64,000 nt of DNA from Streptomyces albofaciens JCM 4342 (GTDB taxonomy: Bacteria; Actinomycetota; Actinomycetes; Streptomycetales; Streptomycetaceae), in NCBI RefSeq assembly GCF_008634025.1, contig NZ_PDCM01000002.1, forward strand, positions 2,691,001 to 2,755,000, written 5' to 3'. The position numbers were made by a program, and so were the translations under genes. Below, one piece after another: positions 8,694 through 14,741 of this stretch. The notes under the pieces are model-generated. The model saw nothing but the letters and a program-made list of their open reading frames with translations. It was not told where the DNA came from and ran no database searches. The stretch's first letter is position 1, and each line of letters begins with the position of its first letter.

Positions 8694-8710
8694 GTTTCAC
8701 ACTGTGAGAC
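8694..8710. promoter_or_regulatory. Near-perfect 17-bp palindrome, candidate NdgR operator between leuC and ndgR
   Basis: GTTTCACACTGTGAGAC has 8-base arms matching at 7 of 8 positions around a central C at 8702. It ends 15 bases before the ndgR ATG and lies directly upstream of a TTCAAT that could be the leuC -35 on the other strand. IclR regulators bind such palindromes, and NdgR (AreB) is known to bind the leuCD-ndgR gap in other Streptomyces; that this is the exact site is inferred. Confidence 0.65.
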
Positions 8711-8724
8711 GTGAGTATCGTTGC

Positions 8725-9441
8725 ATGGACAACTCTAGCGGCGTCGGCGTTCTCGACAAGGCAGCTCTGGTACTGAGCGCTCTGGAGTCCGGTCCGGCCA
8801 CCCTCGCCGGGCTGGTCACGGCGACCGGGCTCGCACGGCCCACGGCCCACCGGCTGGCCGTGGCACTGGAACACCACCGGATGGTGGCGAGGGACATGCA
8901 GGGCCGGTTCATCCTCGGCCCGCGGCTCTCCGAGCTGGCCGCGGCGGCCGGCGAGGACCGCCTGCTGGCCACGGCCGGACCGGTGCTCACCCACCTGCGC
9001 GATGTGACGGGCGAGAGCGCGCAGCTCTACCGGCGCCAGGGCGACATGCGCATCTGCGTGGCCGCGGCGGAACGGCTGTCCGGACTGCGGGACACCGTCC
9101 CGGTCGGCTCCACGCTCCCGATGAAGGCCGGCTCGGCGGCCCAGATCCTGATGGCCTGGGAGGAGCCGGAGCGGCTGCACCGCGGCCTCCAGGGCGCGCG
9201 TTTCACGGCGACCGCCCTGTCCGGCGTACGGCGCCGGGGCTGGGCCCAGTCGATCGGCGAGCGGGAGCCGGGCGTGGCTTCGGTCTCCGCCCCCGTACGC
9301 GGCCCCTCGAACCGCGTGGTCGCCGCCGTCTCGGTCTCCGGACCGATCGAGCGGCTGACCCGGCACCCGGGCCGGATGCACGCCCAGGCGGTCATCGACG
9401 CCGCGGCGCGGCTCAGCGAGGCGCTGCGGCGTACGGGCTGA
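8725..9441 (+). CDS. ndgR: IclR-family transcriptional regulator NdgR (AreB)
   Basis: This 238-residue regulator has an N-terminal winged helix-turn-helix (LSALESGPATLAGL, then ATGLARPTAHRLAVALEHH, residues 14-55) and a C-terminal IclR effector domain with GDMRICVAAAE, STLPMKAGSAAQILMAW and SVSAPVRGP. The sequence and its position divergent from leuCD match NdgR/AreB of Streptomyces, which controls leucine and other amino acid genes. The ATG at 8725 gives the usual length and begins MDNSSGVGVLDKAALVL. No clear ribosome-binding site is present within 12 bases, and the candidate operator lies just upstream, so autoregulation is likely. Confidence 0.93.
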   Translation: MDNSSGVGVLDKAALVLSALESGPATLAGLVTATGLARPTAHRLAVALEHHRMVARDMQGRFILGPRLSELAAAAGEDRLLATAGPVLTHLRDVTGESAQLYRRQGDMRICVAAAERLSGLRDTVPVGSTLPMKAGSAAQILMAWEEPERLHRGLQGARFTATALSGVRRRGWAQSIGEREPGVASVSAPVRGPSNRVVAAVSVSGPIERLTRHPGRMHAQAVIDAAARLSEALRRTG

Positions 9442-9515
9442 TCTGCCGCATTCACCACCCGACCCGCCGGAACGCCGACCGGCCGGTGCAGCACCGAACG
9501 CGCGCACCGGCCGGT

Positions 9516-9683
9516 CAGCCGTATTCGGGCGGCCGTATCCGCTTGGCCGCGTCCGGGCGGCCGCCTCCGCTCAGCCGTATCCGGGCGGCCGCCTCCGCTC
9601 AGCCGCACCCGGGCGGCCGCCTCCGCCCAGCCGCATCCAGGCGGCCGCGTCCGCTCAGCCGTATCCGGGCGGCCGTACTACGC
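9516..9683. repeat. Six tandem copies of a 28-bp repeat
   Basis: The unit is CAGCCGTATCCGGGCGGCCG followed by CCTCCGCT, with starts at 9516, 9544, 9572, 9600, 9628 and 9656. Copies differ at one to six positions and the last one includes the stop codon (9678-9680) of the DUF4188 gene. There are no spacers, so it is a minisatellite, not a CRISPR array. Each copy has the self-complementary core CGGCCG. Confidence 0.85.
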
Positions 9684-10160
9684 CACGCCCACGGGAGCGC
9701 TCCGCGCCCCGCGCCGGCCGGGCATGGTGACGCCGTACGCGGCGCCGAGCCCGGTCGGCGGCATGGAGTCGTACAGCGCGTCATGCGCACCGGCCGGCAC
9801 CGCATACGTCTCGTGCCAGATCCCGACGCCGCCCTTGCCGCTTCGCGCGCGGCGGTTGAACGCCGCCCACGCGGGGCGGTGCTGCCGGTCCGGGGCCGAG
9901 GCGTACGCGTACAGCTTCTCCCGCGACTCCCAGTACTGGACGACGGTGAAGAAGCGCGGCCCGCCGCTCAGCAGCCGGTAACCGAGCAGACCCGCATCCG
10001 GGTCACGCGCCAGCTCCTTCAGCATCCGCGGCATCGCCAGGAACACCGGCAGCCAACTGCGCACCGAGCGCCACCGGTTGACGCGCATGCCGATCAGGAA
10101 GACCACCACTTCCCCGTCGGCGTCCGCCCGCACCCGCCCCGGCACGACCTTGCCAGCCAT
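9678..10160 (-). CDS. DUF4188-family (heme-monooxygenase-like fold) protein
   Basis: This 160-residue protein is recognised by VVFLIGMRVNRWRSVRSWLPVF and the later LGYRLLSGGPRFFTVVQYW and WHETYAVPAG, typical of DUF4188 proteins that resemble dimeric alpha/beta-barrel monooxygenases. Its enzymatic activity is unknown. The ATG at 10160 has AGGGGGAG at 6-base spacing; the ATG at 10166 is an alternative with no spacing. It is divergent from a MerR gene across 84 bases containing a palindrome, so the MerR protein probably controls it. Confidence 0.75.
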   Translation of the reverse strand: MAGKVVPGRVRADADGEVVVFLIGMRVNRWRSVRSWLPVFLAMPRMLKELARDPDAGLLGYRLLSGGPRFFTVVQYWESREKLYAYASAPDRQHRPAWAAFNRRARSGKGGVGIWHETYAVPAGAHDALYDSMPPTGLGAAYGVTMPGRRGARSAPVGVA

Positions 10161-10187
10161 TGACATCTCCCCCTGTCCCGATTCTTT

Positions 10188-10204
10188 GGATAGCGGCGCT
10201 ATCC
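10188..10204. promoter_or_regulatory. MerR-type palindromic operator
   Basis: GGATAGC at 10188-10194 and GCTATCC at 10198-10204 form a perfect 7-bp inverted repeat around GGC, in the middle of the divergent gap between the DUF4188 and MerR genes. The symmetry and position fit a MerR-family operator serving both genes. Confidence 0.6.
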
Positions 10205-10244
10205 ATGCTTGGATACTGACACTCTCCAACGAAGGGCGCAAGGG

Positions 10245-10892
10245 ATGCGACTGGCGGAATTGAGCGAACGCAGCGGGGTACCGACCGCCACGATCAAGTA
10301 CTACCTGCGCGAGCGGCTGCTCCCGCCGGGCGAGCGGGTCACCGCCACCACGGCCGAGTACGGCGACACCCACCTGCGCCGGCTGCGTCTGGTGCGGGCG
10401 CTGATCCAGGTCGGGAAGATGTCGGTGGCCACGGCACGTGAGGTGCTGGCCGCCGTCGAGGACGAGTCGCTGGACCACCACATGCGGCTCGGCGCGGCCG
10501 TGTGGGCGCTGCCGTTCGACCCGGGGCCCGCCGAGGAGACCCCGGAGACCGCCGCGGCGCGCCGTACGGCGGACGAACTGCTGCGCCGCCTGGACTGGCG
10601 GTTCGGGCTGGAGCTGGGGGCGCTGTCGCCTGCGTACGGGCTGCTGGTGAACGCCATCGCCGCGCTCGCCCGGCTCGGCTATCCGCACGGCGTCGAGAAC
10701 GTCCTGCCGTACGCCCGGCTCGCCGGTGAACTGGCCGTGACCGACCTGGATTTGGTGGAGGGGTTCGAGACGCCCACCGAGCAGGTGGAGGCCGCGGTGG
10801 CGCTGACCGTGCTGTACGAGCCGGTGCTGCTGAGTCTGCGGCGGCTCGCGGAGGCCGAGGAGTCGCACCGCCGGTACGGCGAAGGCGGGTGA
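10245..10892 (+). CDS. MerR-family transcriptional regulator
   Basis: This 215-residue protein starts at ATG 10245 after GAAGGGCGCAAGGG. The N-terminal MerR winged helix is clear: MRLAELSERSGVPTATIKYY in residues 1-20 and then LRERLLPPGE, with RRLRLVRALIQVGKMSVATA completing the domain near residue 62. The remaining 140 residues form a mostly helical effector domain with no cysteine cluster, so metal sensing is not indicated. It probably represses or activates the divergent DUF4188 gene through the palindrome at 10188-10204. Confidence 0.88.
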   Translation: MRLAELSERSGVPTATIKYYLRERLLPPGERVTATTAEYGDTHLRRLRLVRALIQVGKMSVATAREVLAAVEDESLDHHMRLGAAVWALPFDPGPAEETPETAAARRTADELLRRLDWRFGLELGALSPAYGLLVNAIAALARLGYPHGVENVLPYARLAGELAVTDLDLVEGFETPTEQVEAAVALTVLYEPVLLSLRRLAEAEESHRRYGEGG

Positions 10893-10935
10893 GCCGGGCG
10901 GCGCGGGCCCGCCCGCGGTCCGCGCGGCCCATGCG

Positions 10936-10965
10936 AAAAGGCCCCTCCCTGCCGGGAAGGGCCTC
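10936..10965 (-). terminator. Rho-independent terminator of the tRNA operon
   Basis: On the minus strand GGCCCTTCCC pairs with GGGAGGGGCC (10940-10963, one G-U pair, 4-base loop) and is followed by TTTT at 10939-10936. It lies 11 bases beyond the last tRNA-Glu and marks the end of the five-gene tRNA transcript. Confidence 0.8.
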
Positions 10966-10975
10966 TCCGTCTGCG

Positions 10976-11048
10976 TACCCCCGACCGGATTCGAACCGGC
11001 GCTACCGCCTTGAGAGGGCGGCGTGCTAGGCCGCTACACAACGGGGGC
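10976..11048 (-). tRNA. tRNA-Glu (anticodon CTC), copy 1
   Basis: The 73-base cloverleaf starts GCCCCCG on the minus strand. The anticodon arm has CTC in the loop, the T arm contains GGTTCGAATCC, and the 3' acceptor strand CGGGGGT makes a G1-U72 pair with discriminator A. CCA is not encoded. It is the last gene of a five-tRNA unit and is identical to the two other Glu copies. Confidence 0.95.
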
Positions 11049-11085
11049 TCGCTCTGCAGAACCGCAGTTGACCTGCGGTTTCGCG

Positions 11086-11157
11086 CTGGGCTACCAGGAC
11101 TCGAACCTAGACTAAATGAACCAGAATCACTCGTGCTGCCAATTACACCATAGCCCA
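11086..11157 (-). tRNA. tRNA-Gln (anticodon CTG), copy 1, with a G-U anticodon-stem variant
   Basis: The 72-base cloverleaf starts TGGGCTA and ends TAGCCCA with discriminator G. The anticodon loop is TTCTGGT. Its anticodon stem is AGTGA/TCATT, whereas the other Gln copy has ACTGA/TCAGT, so this copy carries a G-U pair where the other has C-G. CCA is not encoded. Confidence 0.95.
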
Positions 11158-11173
11158 TGGTGGTTTAGACCAG

Positions 11174-11246
11174 TACCCCCGACCGGATTCGAACCGGCGC
11201 TACCGCCTTGAGAGGGCGGCGTGCTAGGCCGCTACACAACGGGGGC
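11174..11246 (-). tRNA. tRNA-Glu (anticodon CTC), copy 2
   Basis: This 73-base gene is identical in sequence to the other two Glu copies, with acceptor GCCCCCG, anticodon CTC and no encoded CCA. It lies 16 bases upstream of tRNA-Gln copy 1 in the transcript. Confidence 0.95.
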
Positions 11247-11309
11247 CCTAGCGATCCTTGCATCGTCACATCCGGGAGCGACCCGAAGGTGACGGAGAGA
11301 AAGGATCTG

Positions 11310-11382
11310 TACCCCCGACCGGATTCGAACCGGCGCTACCGCCTTGAGAGGGCGGCGTGCTAGGCCGCTACACAACGGGGGC
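11310..11382 (-). tRNA. tRNA-Glu (anticodon CTC), copy 3
   Basis: This 73-base gene is identical to the other Glu copies. It is the second gene of the transcript, 40 bases after tRNA-Gln copy 2 and 63 bases before Glu copy 2. Confidence 0.95.
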
Positions 11383-11422
11383 CTGGTACTGCGCGATCAA
11401 GAAACCTTCAGAAGATCTCTTG

Positions 11423-11494
11423 CTGGGCTACCAGGACTCGAACCTAGACTAACTGAACCAGAATCAGTCGTGCTGCCAATTACACCATAGCCCA
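11423..11494 (-). tRNA. tRNA-Gln (anticodon CTG), copy 2
   Basis: This 72-base gene is the first of the unit and has a fully Watson-Crick anticodon stem (ACTGA/TCAGT), loop TTCTGGT and discriminator G. The unit order on the minus strand is Gln, Glu, Glu, Gln, Glu. Confidence 0.95.
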
Positions 11495-11581
11495 CCAGAA
11501 CTCAACTCCGAGCCGGAGTCTTGTTCGGCTTGCGCTTCCCGGCCCGGCCTTTCGGCCCGCCCGGGCGGCGCAGAAAGAACA

Positions 11582-12307
11582 TTACCCGAAGGTGGACGAC
11601 GCTCCAAAACCGATAAGGCCGCGCACCAGCGAGGGCAGCTCGGCGAGCCCCTCGATCCGCGTCACCCCGTCCGGCACCTCGCCCCGCTCCCCGGTCCGGT
11701 CCACCCACACCGCACGCAGCCCGGCGTCCCGGGCGCCGATGGCGTCCACGTCCAGCTTGTCGCCCACGTAGACCACGCGGCCGGGCTTCAGCCCCATCGC
11801 GTCACAGGCCGCCAGAAACGCCTCCGCCGCCGGCTTCGCGTGCCCCAGCCCGTCGGCACACAGCACCACCTCGAAGTGATCGCGTATGCCCAGCGTGCGC
11901 AGCTTGCGGTCCTGATTGGCGACGGAGGAGTTCGACAGCACGCCCTGCCGGGCCAGCGGCGCGAGCGCTTCGAGGGCCTGGACGGCGTCCGGGAAGAGGC
12001 TCCAGGCCGCCTCGTAGAGGGCCACATACCGCCCGAACCAGGCATCCGCCTCGTCATCGCTCAGCGGCTTCCCCAGAAACGACCGCGCCCGCTCCCGGCG
12101 ATGCTCCAGGAACCCCACCTCCCCCGCGAGAAACCGCGCGAAGGCCGCCTCCATGCACTCCCGCCACCGCCCGAGCGCGCACTCCGCGTCGGCATACGCT
12201 CCGAGCAGCCCCTCCGCCTCGATGTGGCGCAGCGCCCCCGTCCGGTCGGACCCGGTGTAGTCGAAGAGGGTGTCGTCCACGTCCCAGAGAACCGCGTCGA
12301 TGCTCAT
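11582..12307 (-). CDS. HAD-superfamily hydrolase (putative phosphatase)
   Basis: This 241-residue cytoplasmic hydrolase has all four HAD motifs: WDVDDTLFD (nucleophile and acid-base Asp) at residues 8-16, LSNSS for motif II, HAKPA for motif III lysine and VGDKLDVDAIGARDAG for motif IV. A helical cap of about 85 residues follows motif I, as in the phosphoglycolate phosphatase-like subgroup. The substrate cannot be inferred. The ATG at 12307 begins MSIDAVLWDVDDT; the longer open frame upstream has no homology. It lies 87 bases upstream of the tRNA unit on the same strand. Confidence 0.87.
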   Translation of the reverse strand: MSIDAVLWDVDDTLFDYTGSDRTGALRHIEAEGLLGAYADAECALGRWRECMEAAFARFLAGEVGFLEHRRERARSFLGKPLSDDEADAWFGRYVALYEAAWSLFPDAVQALEALAPLARQGVLSNSSVANQDRKLRTLGIRDHFEVVLCADGLGHAKPAAEAFLAACDAMGLKPGRVVYVGDKLDVDAIGARDAGLRAVWVDRTGERGEVPDGVTRIEGLAELPSLVRGLIGFGASSTFG

Positions 12308-12443
12308 GAAACCGACCGTACCGGCGCGGGCGGCGCGGGATCTTCGTTTTTGCCCTGCGCACGTCAAAGCCATGGCATGCTGTCGCCCTGCCGGGGCGCC
12401 GATTCCGCGCCCCGTCCGGAAACCAACGGGGAGTGATCGACCA

Positions 12444-12743
12444 GTGATCGACATCAAGCGTGCCGCCGTGGTGGGCCTGGCCGTCGCCGGCCTGGGCCTC
12501 GGAAGCCTGGCGACCGCCGCACCGGCCGCCGCGAACGGAACGGCGCCCGCCTGCGTCAAGCGCAACGTCTACACCGTGGTGGGCCGCTACTGGGAAGCCC
12601 GCGTCGAGAACACCTGCGGCAAGACCATGCGCGTCCGCGTGGTCGGCAGCTTCGGCCCCTTCGACTGCCACACCCTGAAGAACGGCCAGAGCTACCGGCA
12701 CCACAGCGACTGGGGCAAGTACAAGCGCGTCGAGGTGTGCTGA
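12444..12743 (+). CDS. Small secreted four-cysteine protein, possibly tendamistat-like
   Basis: The GTG at 12444 follows GGGGAG and gives 99 residues. An N-terminal signal peptide (IDIKRAAVVGLAVAGLGLG, then a cleavage-like APAAAN) leaves a mature protein of about 67 residues with exactly four cysteines, likely two disulfides. The spacing C-x20-C-x16-C-x23-C, with APACV at the first Cys and TMRVRVV after the second, resembles Streptomyces proteinaceous alpha-amylase inhibitors such as tendamistat (C-x15-C-x17-C-x27-C), but the inhibitory WRY triplet is not present (RYW occurs instead). The assignment to that fold is inference; export is well supported. Confidence 0.7.
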   Translation: MIDIKRAAVVGLAVAGLGLGSLATAAPAAANGTAPACVKRNVYTVVGRYWEARVENTCGKTMRVRVVGSFGPFDCHTLKNGQSYRHHSDWGKYKRVEVC

Positions 12744-12814
12744 GGCGCGCTCGCGCGCCGAAGGCGGCGTGGGGGCCCGGCGGCCGGGGTCGGCCCGCCG
12801 GGCCCCGGACGGCC

Positions 12815-13018
12815 TCAGCGGTTACGTACGGGCGGGCGCACCCCGTGCCCTTTGATCACGGCCAGAAACGCGGCCAGGCCCTCGCGGGTGACCGGGAAGA
12901 CCGTCTCCGGAGCGTCGCTCTCGCGGAGGCGGAAGGTGCCGTCGGGGGCGGCGGCGAGGTTCAGGCAGTTCACCGCCGCGTTGCTGTACGAGGACTTCTG
13001 CCACCGGTAATCGTGCAT
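12815..13018 (-). CDS. DUF397 small protein, partner of a WhiJ-type regulator
   Basis: This 67-residue protein shows the DUF397 pattern: WQKSSYSNAAVNCLNLA near the start, a DGTFRLRESDAP middle and a C-terminal FPVTREGLAAFLAVIKG. DUF397 proteins are encoded in many copies next to XRE-type regulators in Streptomyces (the WhiJ/AbaA-OrfD arrangement) and are thought to modulate them. It lies 9 bases downstream of the regulator gene, so both are co-transcribed. Confidence 0.88.
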   Translation of the reverse strand: MHDYRWQKSSYSNAAVNCLNLAAAPDGTFRLRESDAPETVFPVTREGLAAFLAVIKGHGVRPPVRNR

Positions 13019-13027
13019 CGTCGAGCC

Positions 13028-13885
13028 TCACAAACTCTTCGCGATCTTGTGGATGAAGTTGCGACTCTCGGCGGGATCGAGTGCACACCGACGCATGCGG
13101 TCCAGAACCTCCCGGTAACGGGCGAGCTGATCCTCCGCGTGGAGAATCTCAAGGCCGTGGTCGGTATCCAGCAGGACGGTGTCCAGTTGGGGCACGGGCC
13201 CGCACGCATAGGTGATCGGTTGGCCTCCCGATGCGGGAAAATCCGCCCGCCCGAAAGGGATGACCTGGATCGTGATGTGCTCGTACTCACCCATGTCCAT
13301 GAGATGCCGGAGCTGCGCGCGCACGACGTCGATCCCGCCGATCCCCATCCGCAGCGCGGCTTCGTGGATGATCGCCGTGTAGGGCAACGGCGCTTCCCCG
13401 TGCAGGACGCCTTGGCGCCGGATGCGGAACGCAGTGCAGTGTTCGATCTCGAACGGGCGAAGTGCAGGCACGTTCTGGTTGTACGCGGCGCGGACGTGTT
13501 CGACAGACTGGAGGAGCCCGGGCATGGCCACGAGCACAGCGACCTGCAGTGCTGTGGCCTCGTGTTCGAACTCGGCTACCTCGACCAGCGCCGTGGGCAG
13601 CAACTCACGATACTCGTCCCACCAGCCGCGCGTACGGCCGCCGGTCATCGCGGTCAGCGCCTGGACGAGGGCATCGTCCGAACATTTGTAGAGCCGGGCC
13701 AGCGCCCTGACGCGGTCCGCGCTGACTGCGTAGTTGCCCGCCTCAATGTTGCTGATGCGTGATTGCGGCGCACCGAACAGTTCTCCGGCACGCGTCACAG
13801 ACAGGCCCGCACGTTCTCGGAGGCGGCGCAGTTCGGCCCCCAAACGCCGCTGTCTGACCGTCGGTGGGACCTTGGCCCGGGCCAT
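13028..13885 (-). CDS. WhiJ/Scr1-type XRE-family regulator with DUF5753 domain
   Basis: This 285-residue protein has an N-terminal helix-turn-helix (LGAELRRLRERAGLS, RAGELFGAPQSRISNIEAG, residues 14-55) and a C-terminal DUF5753 sensor-like domain containing WWDEYRELLP, LLQSVEHVRAAY, RQGVLHG and VIPFGRADFPASGGQP. This is the multi-paralogue WhiJ-type family of Streptomyces, whose founder affects development. The ATG at 13885 begins MARAKVPPTVRQRRLG. It is followed by the DUF397 gene and is divergent from two small genes at 14015, a typical arrangement. Confidence 0.9.
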   Translation of the reverse strand: MARAKVPPTVRQRRLGAELRRLRERAGLSVTRAGELFGAPQSRISNIEAGNYAVSADRVRALARLYKCSDDALVQALTAMTGGRTRGWWDEYRELLPTALVEVAEFEHEATALQVAVLVAMPGLLQSVEHVRAAYNQNVPALRPFEIEHCTAFRIRRQGVLHGEAPLPYTAIIHEAALRMGIGGIDVVRAQLRHLMDMGEYEHITIQVIPFGRADFPASGGQPITYACGPVPQLDTVLLDTDHGLEILHAEDQLARYREVLDRMRRCALDPAESRNFIHKIAKSL

Positions 13886-13918
13886 GTCGTCTGCCTTTCA
13901 CTCACAGGAGTGGTAGCG

Positions 13919-13954
13919 GTATGGAATCTAACCAAGTGGTGGTCTACATACCAG
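13919..13954. promoter_or_regulatory. Interrupted inverted repeat in the WhiJ-type divergent gap
   Basis: GGTATG near 13918-13923 and CATACC near 13947-13952 form a 6-bp inverted repeat separated by about 23 bases, in the 129-base gap between the regulator and the 99-residue gene. It could be the autoregulatory site; its length is too short to be certain. Confidence 0.3.
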
Positions 13955-14014
13955 CAACCGCCCTAGTCTCCTCACCATCAGCCCGCAACTTCGCCCACAG
14001 ACAGGAGACTTCAC

Positions 14015-14314
14015 ATGCCCACCGTATCCTCACCCCCACCCCTCCCCGACCCTCCCGAAGGCTTCGCCCAAGAGATCCAAGACCTGGTCGACGCCAGCGC
14101 GCCTCGCCTCTTCGCCGTTGTCGAGGAGTATGCGGTCGGCGGGTTGCGGGACGCGCGGGTTGCCGCGTGGGGGCTCGTGTATGAAGACGGGCGGGCGGAT
14201 GTTGCTGCCGTGGGGTGCGGATTCCGGATGTCGGTGACGGCGCCGGAGCGCGCGGCCCGGTTCGCCTCGTTGCGGCCTGGTGTGGTGGGGAGTGTGGTGT
14301 GGCCGAGGGCATGA
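14015..14314 (+). CDS. Small protein of unknown function in the WhiJ-type cluster
   Basis: This 99-residue acidic protein starts at ATG 14015 with AGGAG 8 bases upstream. It begins with a proline-rich stretch, then LVDASAPRLFAVVEEYAVGG and AAWGLVYEDGRADVAAVG, predicted as a helix followed by beta-strands. No known domain is recognised. Its position, divergent from the WhiJ-type regulator and overlapping the next gene by ATGA, is typical of the accessory proteins that travel with WhiJ/DUF397 pairs, so a role in that module is likely but unproven. Confidence 0.7.
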   Translation: MPTVSSPPPLPDPPEGFAQEIQDLVDASAPRLFAVVEEYAVGGLRDARVAAWGLVYEDGRADVAAVGCGFRMSVTAPERAARFASLRPGVVGSVVWPRA

Positions 14315-14646
14315 ACAGAGAAGTCGAAGTGGACCGGAACGCCTGCGAGCGGGCTCCGGACGCCATCCGCACGGCGTTGCAGCGGCGCCCGGACTGGCTG
14401 CGGTTCTTCGAGCGGGACTGGCTCAGCGCGGCGGCGGATTTCGACCGTGCGGAGCTGGACCGGGTCACCGACAAGTGGTTCCCCTTCGCTTGCGCGTGCG
14501 CGACGCCCGGCTACCTGGATCAGGTGGAGCAGATGGCCGAGCGCCTGGCGGTAGGGGACACGGAAGGCATGGTCTTCCGGGACGCCGAGGGCAACGCGTA
14601 CGACGCCGAGAACAATCCCCTCCACGTCGGTCCGGTGACTGCGTGA
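14311..14646 (+). CDS. DUF6247-like small protein
   Basis: This 111-residue protein starts at ATG 14311, overlapping the preceding stop by four bases. It contains DAIRTALQRRPDWLRFFERD followed by an amphipathic helix with a WFPFACACATPG segment, the layout seen in DUF6247 proteins, which often accompany toxin-like or regulatory partners in actinomycetes. No catalytic motif is visible. Translational coupling suggests it acts with the 99-residue protein. The DUF name is given from memory of the pattern and would need a profile search. Confidence 0.65.
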   Translation: MNREVEVDRNACERAPDAIRTALQRRPDWLRFFERDWLSAAADFDRAELDRVTDKWFPFACACATPGYLDQVEQMAERLAVGDTEGMVFRDAEGNAYDAENNPLHVGPVTA

Positions 14647-14663
14647 CCCACCCCCGCCCCATA

Positions 14664-14701
14664 CGAAGGGGCGGCCACCGAACCCGGTGGCCGCCCCTTC
14701 G
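14664..14701. terminator. Perfect bidirectional hairpin between convergent genes
   Basis: CGAAGGGGCGGCCACC at 14664-14679 and GGTGGCCGCCCCTTCG at 14686-14701 form a perfect 16-bp stem with a 6-base loop. It sits between the convergent DUF6247-like gene and gltX and can serve both strands. Confidence 0.85.
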
Positions 14702-14741
14702 GCGTACGGAGCAACAGCGTTACGGCGTGACAGCCGCCGCC

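Noticed and set aside
9516..9683. Possible CRISPR array
   Set aside because: The 28-bp units are directly tandem, without spacers, and no cas gene is present.
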